Assembly: GCA_016184445.1 (NCBI GenBank) | Contig: JACPCT010000240.1 | Coordinates: 1 to 7,374, forward strand | Direction of reading: 5' to 3' | Source: Candidatus Tectimicrobiota bacterium | GTDB taxonomy: Bacteria; UBA8248 | Length of the DNA: 7,374 bases | Part shown: one piece after another, positions 1 through 7,374 of the stretch | Position numbering within the stretch: the stretch's first letter is position 1 | Layout: every line of letters starts with the position of its first letter | Translations under genes and position numbers: made by a program | The notes under the pieces: generated by a model | What the model saw: only the letters and a program-made list of their open reading frames with translations | The model's database searches: none | What the model was told of the DNA's origin: nothing

Positions 1-526
<526 letters not shown>

Positions 527-534
<8 letters not shown>

Positions 535-763
535 AGCCGAACGCTTTCAAGGCTTCCAGGGTGATGCCCCGCGCCGGCTCGCCGGCCTGGGCGTGCGGGG
601 CGAGAAGCTTCTCCACGTACTTGCCGATCAGGTCGGCCTCGAGGTTGAGGGGGGCGCCGTCCGCCTTCGCGGCGAGGGTGGTGCGCCCGCTCGTGTGCGG
701 GATGACGGCCACCGAGAAGGCGCCCTCCTCCACCCCCGCGACCGTCAGGCTGATCCCGTCCAC
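527..763 (-). CDS. ribE: Riboflavin synthase alpha chain, C-terminal part of a frame-split ribE
   Basis: This is the second half of riboflavin synthase, in a different frame from the first half. It begins at the conserved DGISLTV motif that opens the second lumazine-binding barrel. It continues through an IPHT segment, TTLA, and the characteristic [15 protein letters not shown] block, and ends FGYA-TAG at 527. In a normal gene about seven residues (E. coli-type LYKGFIG) stand between the RYV of the first half and this VDG; here only two stray bases separate them. Base 763 marks a GTG codon at the point where homology resumes; whether it is used as a start is unknown. If the frame break is real, this piece would carry only the second barrel and should not make an active trimer by itself. 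If it is a sequence error, the intact protein would be about 217 residues. Confidence 0.85.
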
Positions 764-1161
764 CGCACGTAGCGCATCACCTCCTCCGGGGCCCCCACCG
801 TCAGCCAGATCGAGTCCCCTTCCGTGCGCCGGCTTCTGAGCCTCCCCACGGCGTCCACGTGGCCGGTGACGAGGTGGCCCCCGAGCCGCTCCCCCAGGGC
901 GAGGGCCCGCTCGAGGTTGCAGCCCTCCCCCACCTTCAGGAGGCCGAGGTTGGTGCGGCGCAGGGTCTCGGGCGAGAGGTCGGCCTCGAACCCGGCGGCC
1001 TCGAGGGAGGCGACGGTGAGGCAGGCGCCGTTGACGGCGATCGAATCACCCGGCTTGACCCCCTCCATGATGGCGGAAGCCTCGACGCCGAGGCGCGCGC
1101 CCCCTTCTCCCTCCCGCAGGGAGCGCACCCGGCCGATCGCCTCCACGATCCCGCTAAACAT
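745..1161 (-). CDS. ribE: Riboflavin synthase alpha chain, N-terminal part of a frame-split ribE
   Basis: Riboflavin synthase dismutates two 6,7-dimethyl-8-ribityllumazine molecules into riboflavin and the pyrimidinedione recycled by lumazine synthase. This part holds the first barrel: [10 protein letters not shown] at the N-terminus, NGACLTV (residues 44-50, Cys47 in the conserved active-site position), [14 protein letters not shown] and [10 protein letters not shown]. It then reaches EVMRYV and leaves homology: the next codons read RWTGSA and stop at 745-747. The sister frame resumes family homology at 763, so the break is at about 761-768. The ATG at 1159-1161 is well supported by a GGAGG six bases upstream and by the universal MF(S/T)GIV start. 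It overlaps the ribD stop by 8 bases (ATGTTTAG). Codon use and GC match the neighbours. The call as riboflavin synthase is secure; whether the break is biological is not. Confidence 0.92.
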   Translation of the reverse strand: MFSGIVEAIGRVRSLREGEGGARLGVEASAIMEGVKPGDSIAVNGACLTVASLEAAGFEADLSPETLRRTNLGLLKVGEGCNLERALALGERLGGHLVTGHVDAVGRLRSRRTEGDSIWLTVGAPEEVMRYVRWTGSA

Positions 1162-2314
1162 CCCCGTCCTCCCCGTAAGCGGCCCAGACGGGCGGCTTCA
1201 CGTAGCCCTCGACGAGCAGGTCCTCTCCCAGCGCCTCCCAGCGCACATGGGAGAGGCGGAGCCCCTCCCCGGGGAGGCGGGGCGAGAGGCCCGCCACCGC
1301 CCCCGGCGCGCACTCATCCCCTATGATAAGAGGGGCCAGGAAGAAAAGCACCTTGTGGGCCATCCCCTCCCGCAGGAAGGACCCGTGGACGCGGCCTCCC
1401 CCCTCCACCAGCAGGTGGCGGATCCCCCGTTCCCCCAGCTTCGCGAGCAGGGGGGCGAGCGGGACGCCCCCCGGCCCGGAGGGGCCCAGCCGGAGGATTT
1501 CGGCCCCCGCTTTCCGGAGAAGCTCCTCCTTTTCCGGAGGGGCGCTCCCGGTCGTCGCCAAAATTGTAGCAACGCCCCGATCGGGCGGCAATATTCGGGC
1601 CGATTCGGAGGTTTTCAGGCGGGAATCCAGCACCACCCGCAGGAGAGGCTTCCCCTCTCTGCCCTCGGGCCGGGCGGTCAGGAGGGGGTCATCCTTGAGG
1701 ATGGTTCCGGCCCCGACGAGGATGGCGTCCACCCGGTCGCGGCAGTCGTGGACCCAGGCCCGGGCCCGTTCCCCCGTGAGCCAGCGGCTCTCCCCGGTCC
1801 GCGTGGCGATGCGCCCGTCCAGGCTCGCCGCCGCCTTGAGGGTGACGAAGGGGCGGCCCTCCCGGTTCCAGGCGAAGAAGGGCTCGTTCAGGCGCACGGC
1901 CTCCCGGGCCCTGAGGCCCACCTCGACCCGGACGCCCGCCTCGCGGAGGATCTGGAAGCCGCGCCCCGAGGTGCGCGGGTCAGGATCTTGGACCGCGGCC
2001 ACCACCCGGGCGATCCCGGCCCCGGCGACGGCGGGGGCGCAGGGCGGGGTGCGGCCCTGGTGGGCGCAGGGCTCGAGCGTGAGATAAAGGGTCCCGCCCC
2101 GTGCGCGCGCCCCGGCTTCGCGAAGGGCCGCCGCCTCGGCGTGCGGGGCGCCCGCCCGCTCGTGCGAGCCCCGCCCGGCCGGGGCGCCCTTGGCGTCCAG
2201 CACCACGGCGCCCACGGCAGGGTTCGGGCTCGTGCGGCCCACGCCCCGGCGGGCCAAGGCGAGGGCCTCGTCCATCCAGCGGCGGTCGCGCTCCCGCTCC
2301 GGTAGGCTCTCCAC
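1154..2314 (-). CDS. ribD: Bifunctional riboflavin biosynthesis protein RibD (pyrimidine deaminase / reductase)
   Basis: RibD deaminates 2,5-diamino-6-ribosylamino-4(3H)-pyrimidinone 5'-phosphate and then reduces its ribosyl side chain with NADPH. The 386-residue protein has the normal two-domain layout. The deaminase domain shows TSPNPAVGAVV (28-38), zinc ligand His58 in PHAE with catalytic Glu60, and zinc cysteines 83 and 92 in PCAHQGRTPPC, with spacing matching E. coli RibD. The reductase domain shows RPFVTLKAAASLDGRIA (154-170), SRWLTG (176-181), VGAGT (200-204), DDPLLT (208-213) and LLVEGGGRVHG (301-311). No residue block is missing, unlike ribE and ppdK. The start is uncertain: GTG at 2314 gives the length reported here, while ATG at 2275 would begin just before the conserved ALALARRG helix; neither has a well-spaced ribosome binding site. 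It ends in TAG overlapping the ribE ATG. No FMN riboswitch fits in the 33 bases before it. Confidence 0.95.
   Translation of the reverse strand: MESLPERERDRRWMDEALALARRGVGRTSPNPAVGAVVLDAKGAPAGRGSHERAGAPHAEAAALREAGARARGGTLYLTLEPCAHQGRTPPCAPAVAGAGIARVVAAVQDPDPRTSGRGFQILREAGVRVEVGLRAREAVRLNEPFFAWNREGRPFVTLKAAASLDGRIATRTGESRWLTGERARAWVHDCRDRVDAILVGAGTILKDDPLLTARPEGREGKPLLRVVLDSRLKTSESARILPPDRGVATILATTGSAPPEKEELLRKAGAEILRLGPSGPGGVPLAPLLAKLGERGIRHLLVEGGGRVHGSFLREGMAHKVLFFLAPLIIGDECAPGAVAGLSPRLPGEGLRLSHVRWEALGEDLLVEGYVKPPVWAAYGEDGDV
1168..1172 (-). promoter_or_regulatory. Ribosome binding site of ribE
   Basis: GGAGG on the minus strand lies six bases upstream of the ribE ATG and inside the last codons of ribD. 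It fixes the ribE start and means ribE can recruit ribosomes itself as well as by coupling to ribD. Confidence 0.7.
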
Positions 2315-2324
2315 GCCGGCGCCC

Positions 2325-2347
2325 AGCCCTCCGGTGCTCCCGGAGGG

Positions 2348-2349
<2 letters not shown>
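2325..2349 (-). terminator. Strong hairpin between ppdK and ribD (possible terminator or 3'-end stabiliser)
   Basis: A perfect 10-bp inverted repeat (AGCCCTCCGG / CCGGAGGGCT) with a 5-base loop spans the last bases of the ppdK stop codon and the ppdK-ribD gap. It is the strongest stem in the intergenic DNA here. No U-tract follows it on the minus strand, so it is not a canonical intrinsic terminator. It could pause polymerase, protect the ppdK transcript end, or separate ppdK from the rib genes. Confidence 0.4.
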
Positions 2350-3720
<1,371 letters not shown>

Positions 3721-3721
<1 letters not shown>

Positions 3722-4983
3722 CACGAGCGCTTGACGGCTTCCTCGGCGGTGAAAACGGCTCTCCCCACCGCCGCGCCAGGGGAGGCGCCCAGGCCCTTGG
3801 CGATGACGTTCACCTTCTGGGTGGGGTCGATGGCCGGGTGGAGGAGCTGGTCGAGGCTGTCGGCGTCCACCTTCTTGAGGGCGCCGCGCTTGTCGAGGAG
3901 GCCCTCCTTCACCAGCTCGACCGCGATCCGCACGGCCGCCCCGGCGGTGCGCTTGCCGTTGCGGGTCTGGAGCATGAAGAGGCGGCCGTTCTGGATGGTG
4001 AACTCCATGTCCTGCATGTCCTTGTAGTGCTCCTCGAGCCGCCGGGCGATGCCGGTGAGCTCCTGGTAGCACTTGGGCATGCGGTCCTTGAGGCCGCTGA
4101 TGGGCTCGGGGGTGCGGATGCCGGCCACCACGTCCTCGCCCTGGGCGTTGAAGAGGACCTCGCCGTAGAGGGTCCTCTCACCCGTCGAGGGGTCGCGCGA
4201 GAAGGCGACGCCCGTGCCGCAGTCGTCCCCCATGTTCCCGAACACCATGCACTGGACGTTGACGGCGGTGCCCCAGGTGTGGGGGATGTGGTAGAGGCGG
4301 CGGTAGGTGACGGCCCGGTCGTTGTTCCAGGACTTGAAGACGGCCTCGATGGCGAGGCGGAGCTGCTCGTAGGGGTCCTGCGGGAAGGCCTGGCCCGTCT
4401 TCTCGCGCACCAGGGCCTCGTACTCCTCGGCCAGCCCGGCCAGGTCGTCGGCGGTGAGGTCGAGGTCGGTCCTGGCCTTGCGGCGCTCCTTGAGGGCGGT
4501 GATCCGCCCCTCGAAGTCGTGGTGGTTCATGTCCAGGACGACGTTGCCGAACATGTTGATGAAGCGCCGGAAGCTGTCGTAGGCGAAGCGGCGGTTGCCG
4601 GTCTTCTTGGCCAGGGCCTCGACCGTCTGGCCGTTCGAGCCGAGGTTGAGGACGGTGTCCATCATGCCCGGCATGGAAGCCCGCGCGCCCGAGCGCACGC
4701 TCACGAGGAGGGGGTTCTCCGTCCCCCCGAACTGGGCCCCCATCGCCTTCTCCAGGCGGACGATCTGGGCCTTCACGCCGTCCCAGAGCCCGGCCGGGAG
4801 GGATTGGGTCTTGAGGTACTCCAGGCACACCTCGGTCGTGATGGTGAAGCCCGGAGGCACGGGGATGCCCAGGCTGGCCATCTCGGCCAGGTTGGCCCCC
4901 TTGCCCCCGAGGAGGTCGCGCATGCCGGCCCGCCCGTCCGTCTGGCCGGCGCCGAAGGCATAGATCATCTGTTTGTCCGCCAT
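3721..4983 (-). CDS. ppdK: Pyruvate, phosphate dikinase, N-terminal part of a frame-split ppdK
   Basis: PPDK interconverts pyruvate, ATP and phosphate with phosphoenolpyruvate, AMP and pyrophosphate, using a phosphohistidine shuttled between two active sites. This 420-residue frame contains the whole nucleotide-binding half: DLLGGKGANLAEM, GIPVPPGFTITT, SVRSGARASMPGMMDTVLN (the nucleotide-binding arginine block), FRRFINMFGNVV, the GTAVNVQCMVFGN and GTGVAFSRDPSTGE segments, GEDVVAG, DMEFTIQ and LFMLQTRNGKRT. It then reads KGLGASPGAAVGRAVF into the linker and stops after AEEAVKRS at 3721-3723. Normal proteins continue with a short GEK-like stretch into ILVR.ETSPED, found here in another frame from about 3724 downward. 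The ATG at 4983 is preferred over a TTG three codons upstream because AGGAGG lies nine bases before it. It lies 78 bases after glyS, with no promoter that I can recognise between them. Confidence 0.93.
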
Positions 4984-4992
4984 CGAGACCAA

Positions 4993-4998
4993 CCTCCT
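4993..4998 (-). promoter_or_regulatory. Ribosome binding site of ppdK
   Basis: A full AGGAGG on the minus strand stands nine bases before the ATG at 4983. It decides against the TTG at 4992, which would overlap it almost directly. Confidence 0.8.
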
Positions 4999-5005
4999 GA
5001 AGAAA

Positions 5006-5025
5006 CCCCCGCAGGGACGCGGGAG
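5006..5025 (-). other. Small GC hairpin in the glyS-ppdK gap
   Basis: On the minus strand CCCGC and GCGGG enclose a six-base loop, extendable by one G-U and one G-C pair, followed by GTTTCTTC and then the ppdK ribosome binding site. It could be a weak terminator or leader structure ahead of ppdK. The stem is short and such pairs are common at this GC content, so this is only a possibility. Confidence 0.25.
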
Positions 5026-5061
5026 GGCCGGACCGTGGAGCGAACGAAAGAGCGCGCCCGG

Positions 5062-7206
5062 CTAGGACGTGGGCCGCGCCTGAATCTTGGCAAAATCCGC
5101 CACCGGGGAAAAGAGCCCCGCGACCTCGGCCATGAGGGCCAGCCGGTTGCGCCTTATCCCCTCATCTTCGGCCATCACGAGCACGTCGTCAAAGAACTTG
5201 TCCACGAAAGGACGAATACGGGTTACCTTTTCCATCCAGTCAGTATATGCCTCTTCTAAATTCAGTCCTAAAGCGCCAAGGTCAACTTTATGATTGGTAC
5301 GAATATAAGTGGCTATGCTCCGCTCAAAAGCGTCTTTCCATACTTTTACTGCATCCCACAAACGTTTCTCGGCACTCTCTGTGAGGAGAGAGTCCGAAAC
5401 CGATAAGGTGATATGGGTGCTGTTGGGTTGAAGGACTACTTCCAGCTTTCCCTCGGCCCGGGCCTGGCGGACGATGTTCGAGACCCGCTTGAAGGTGGTG
5501 GTCAGGGGTTCGAAGGTCTCGGTGCTCGCCGCGAGCTTCTCCAGGGCCTTGAGGCGCGCCCGGGCGTCCACCGGGTCGTGCCAGCCTTTTCCATCGGAGG
5601 CCGAGAGCACGGCTTCGACGAGGTCCCCCCGGGCCCCCTCCCGGGAGAGGACGGCCTTGAGCCTGTCCCGCAGGAAGTCCGAGAGCCGGGCGAGTGCGTC
5701 CTCTTTCTTTTCCTTGAACTTGTCGTGGAGGGGCTTGAGGGCCTCCGCCGCGAACGCGGGCAAGGAAAGCCGGTAGCCCCTGGCCACGATGATCTGGAGG
5801 ATGGCGTTCGCCCCCCGGCGGAGCGCATAGGGGTCCTCGGAGCCGCTGGGGAGGTAGCCCAGGCCGATCAGCCCGGCCAGGGTGTCCATCCGGTCCGCCA
5901 GGCCCACCAGGGCGCCGAGGTCCTCCGAGGGGAGGGCGTCCCCCTCCCCGCGCGGCAGGCAGGCCTCCCCCACCTTCAGGGCGAAGGCGCGGTGCGCATC
6001 GGGCCCCGGAAAGAGCCTCTCCCGTAGCCAGCCCGCGAGCATCCGGAAGCGCTCGGCCTTCTGAAAGCTCGTCCCGAGCCGGGGGTGGTAGACCACCCCC
6101 CGCAGGCGCTGGGCCATCTCGTCGAGGGAGGTCTTGAGGTCTTGCTTCCAGTAGAACTCGGCGTCCTCCAGCCGCGCCCGCACCACCCGCTCGTAGCCCC
6201 GGCGGACGACGCCCATGTCCCTGGCCTTCGTGTTGCTGAACCCAATGAAATTGGGGAGGAGCGTCCCGCCTCCCTTCTTCCTGAGGGCGAAGAAGCGCTG
6301 GTTCACCTCCAGGGTGGAGATGATGACCTCCTCCGGGAGGTCGAGAAACCGATCTTCGAACTTACAGGCTACCGGGAAGGGCCACTCCACCAGGAAGGCC
6401 ACCTTCTCCACGAGCCGCTCGACGGACTCGGAGCTCGCCGCAGGCTGGCCGCCCGCCATCCCCGCCTCGGCCAAAAGGTCCTGGCGGATCATACTTTTCC
6501 GTTTTTCGGGGTCGGGCTCGACGTAGTTCTCCCGGAGGACCTTCAGGTACTCCTTTAAATTCTTTACTTGAAATGTTTTTCCTGAGCCCATGAAGCGGTG
6601 GGCGCGGGTGGTGGTGCCGAATCGCTGGTGTAAAGCGCTTTTTCCTCCTACTGACGCAACCACTGCCAGGAAACTTACAGTCCCCGGGAGCGCTTCTCCT
6701 CCGTAGGTGCAAAGAAGCCAGTGAACTGGCCGGACGAAACGGCTACTCCAGGCTCCCCAGCGCATAGTCTTGGGAGAAGGCAAGGATGAGTAAACAGGCA
6801 AGAGAATGTCAAAGTGGAGGATATCTTTCGTCGCCCTCCCCTTCTCCTCCTTCAAGAACATCAGCCGCTCCCCCTTCTCGGTCTGCTTGCGGCCGAGGGC
6901 GGAGACCTCCACCCCGCACGTCCTGGCGAAGCCGAGGGCGGCCTTGGTGGGGTTGCCCTCCTTGTCGAAGGCGGCGGAGACGGGGGGGCCAAAAATCTCC
7001 TGGGAGAGCGGCCTCTGGTGCTCTTCGAGGTCTTCCACATGCAGCACCAGCCGCCGGGGAGTGCCCATGACGGAGAGGCCCTGGAAGCCGAGCCGGGTCT
7101 CCTTGAAGGCGGCCTCGGCCCGCTCCTTCAGGGCGGCGAGGAGCCCCGGCATGTAGGCCGAGGGGATCTCCTCGGTCCCGATCTCGAAGAGCAGCTCCTT
7201 GCCCAA
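5062..7206 (-). CDS. glyS: Glycine-tRNA ligase beta subunit
   Basis: GlyS is the large subunit of the bacterial alpha2-beta2 glycyl-tRNA synthetase. It recognises tRNA-Gly and is needed for charging, while GlyQ carries the catalytic core. The 714-residue frame shows LLFEIGTEEIP (5-15), TPRRLVLHV (49-57), PKTMRWG (145-151), FVRPVHWLL (157-165), TTRAHRF (199-205), LVEWP, NQRFFAL, LPNFIGF, VRARLEDAEF, SGSEDPYALRR and the C-terminal RPFVDKFFDDVLVMAEDE block. The TTG at 7206 is the only start between an in-frame TGA at 7228-7230 and the conserved N-terminus, with GGGGG seven bases upstream. Oddities: the usual KADL...ELQG block is missing between Lys411 and Val412 (about 40 residues), about 13 residues appear extra at 174-197, and two stretches (residues about 126-239 and 590-686) have low GC and different codon choice. 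The frame is open throughout, but normal function is not assured. Confidence 0.95.
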   Translation of the reverse strand: MGKELLFEIGTEEIPSAYMPGLLAALKERAEAAFKETRLGFQGLSVMGTPRRLVLHVEDLEEHQRPLSQEIFGPPVSAAFDKEGNPTKAALGFARTCGVEVSALGRKQTEKGERLMFLKEEKGRATKDILHFDILLPVYSSLPSPKTMRWGAWSSRFVRPVHWLLCTYGGEALPGTVSFLAVVASVGGKSALHQRFGTTTRAHRFMGSGKTFQVKNLKEYLKVLRENYVEPDPEKRKSMIRQDLLAEAGMAGGQPAASSESVERLVEKVAFLVEWPFPVACKFEDRFLDLPEEVIISTLEVNQRFFALRKKGGGTLLPNFIGFSNTKARDMGVVRRGYERVVRARLEDAEFYWKQDLKTSLDEMAQRLRGVVYHPRLGTSFQKAERFRMLAGWLRERLFPGPDAHRAFALKVGEACLPRGEGDALPSEDLGALVGLADRMDTLAGLIGLGYLPSGSEDPYALRRGANAILQIIVARGYRLSLPAFAAEALKPLHDKFKEKKEDALARLSDFLRDRLKAVLSREGARGDLVEAVLSASDGKGWHDPVDARARLKALEKLAASTETFEPLTTTFKRVSNIVRQARAEGKLEVVLQPNSTHITLSVSDSLLTESAEKRLWDAVKVWKDAFERSIATYIRTNHKVDLGALGLNLEEAYTDWMEKVTRIRPFVDKFFDDVLVMAEDEGIRRNRLALMAEVAGLFSPVADFAKIQARPTS
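5151..5440. other. Low-GC patch inside the 3' part of glyS
   Basis: Hand counting gives about 46% GC over 5161-5440, against about 70% in the flanking 5101-5160 and visibly higher values in the rest of the gene. The glyS codons shift with it: TTA, GTA, GCA, ACT and GAA appear, where the surrounding gene uses CTC/CTG, GTG, GCC and GAG. The encoded residues (about 590-686) remain recognisable GlyS C-terminal sequence, so this is not an inserted gene. Confidence 0.7.
6490..6830. other. Low-GC patch inside the 5' part of glyS
   Basis: Hand counting gives about 54% GC over 6541-6840, falling to 40% over 6541-6600, clearly under the gene's background. Minus-strand glyS codons here include TTA, GTA, AAA, GGA, AGT, CGA and TCA, rare in the rest of the window. 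Conserved motifs PKTMRWG and FVRPVHWLL lie inside, so the patch encodes GlyS sequence, but it also holds the extra residues at 174-197. Confidence 0.65.
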
Positions 7207-7233
7207 GCGAATTCCCCCGAAAACGATTCAAGG

Positions 7234-7275
7234 GTGATTTGCCCCCTCTCTCCCCGGGAGAGGGTTTTGAATCAC
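7234..7275. repeat. Nested palindrome in the glyQ-glyS gap
   Basis: Outer arms GTGATT (7234-7239) and AATCAC (7270-7275) enclose an inner stem that pairs either as CCCTCTC/GAGAGGG (7244-7250 with 7258-7264) or as CTCTCCC/GGGAGAG (7248-7254 with 7256-7262). CCCTCTCCCCGGGAGAGGG-type sequences are familiar as dispersed intergenic palindromes in many high-GC genomes, so this may be a copy of one; that is inference, since only one copy is in the window. On the minus strand no U-tract follows, so termination after glyQ is not supported. Confidence 0.5.
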
Positions 7276-7282
7276 GAGGCTC

Positions 7283-7374
7283 TCAGGCCATCGCGGCCTG
7301 TTTCACCGGTTTGGCGTCGTAGATTCTCACCCACCGCTCCCGCTCCTCCTTGTCCTGGATGAGCGGGAAGCCCG
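7283..7374 (-). CDS. glyQ: Glycine-tRNA ligase alpha subunit, last 30 codons
   Basis: The window edge cuts this gene; only its 3' end is present, reading GFPLI followed by a charged tail and ending KQAAMA-TGA at 7283-7285. GFP(L/M) is the usual C-terminal signature of GlyQ, the class II catalytic subunit that activates glycine, and the gene directly precedes glyS, its obligate partner. The roughly 24 residues after GFPLI (QDKEERERWVRIYDAKPVKQ...) are longer than the few that follow this signature in E. coli. The identification rests on this short motif and on position. The 76-base gap to glyS suggests one transcript. Confidence 0.75.
   Translation of the reverse strand, partial: GFPLIQDKEERERWVRIYDAKPVKQAAMA

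Noticed and set aside
761..768. Programmed ribosomal frameshift in ribE (and likewise at ppdK 3722-3729)
   Set aside because: Neither site has a slippery heptamer or an obvious stimulatory structure, and conserved residues are missing at both joins. A frameshift alone would not restore the normal protein.
2315..2347. FMN riboswitch before ribD
   Set aside because: Only 33 bases separate ppdK from ribD and they hold just the hairpin. FMN riboswitches need well over 100 bases with conserved elements, none of which is visible.
5151..5440. AT-rich patch as a promoter or an inserted gene
   Set aside because: The glyS frame continues through it with recognisable GlyS residues on both sides and within, and no separate open frame or convincing -35/-10 pair stands out.
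7234..7275. Rho-independent terminator after glyQ
   Set aside because: Reading on the minus strand the stem is followed by GGGGG and CAAATC, with no U-tract, and glyS must be expressed with glyQ. The four T residues that follow it lie on the plus strand, where there is no gene to terminate.

Overview
The window is a high-GC bacterial segment in which every recognisable gene lies on the minus strand. In transcription order, from high to low coordinates, the genes are: the end of glyQ, glyS (the two subunits of the bacterial-type glycyl-tRNA synthetase), ppdK (pyruvate, phosphate dikinase), ribD, ribE (riboflavin synthase) and the start of ribB or ribBA. The long open frames on the plus strand are compositional shadows. 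A heterotetrameric GlyQ/GlyS enzyme, glyS next to ppdK, and then riboflavin genes resemble arrangements I associate with deltaproteobacteria and high-GC candidate phyla such as Tectomicrobia, NC10 or Rokubacteria. The exact lineage cannot be fixed from this sequence.

Layout: glyQ tail (7283-7374); a 76-base gap holding a nested palindrome; glyS (5062-7206, TTG start); a 78-base gap with the ppdK ribosome binding site; ppdK (4983 down to 2348, split by a frame lesion near 3725); a 33-base gap with a 10-bp hairpin; ribD (1154-2314); ribE (1161 down to 527, split by a frame lesion near 765); ribB/ribBA from 534 to the window edge. The three rib genes overlap, each start sitting in an ATGnnTAG junction, so they look translationally coupled. 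GlyQ and GlyS charge tRNA-Gly. PPDK interconverts pyruvate and phosphoenolpyruvate. RibD, RibE and RibB supply pyrimidine steps, the final dismutation and the four-carbon precursor of riboflavin synthesis.

No new biological system is visible; these are housekeeping genes. The unusual part is their integrity. Relative to their families, ribE lacks about 7 codons with a frame change, ppdK lacks about 6 codons with a frame change in the same direction, and glyS lacks about 40 codons in frame. glyS also holds two patches of clearly lower GC and different codon use (about 5151-5440 and 6490-6830), which look like a gene mosaic. Either this locus is degrading or recombinant, or the assembled sequence is faulty; the sequence alone cannot separate these.
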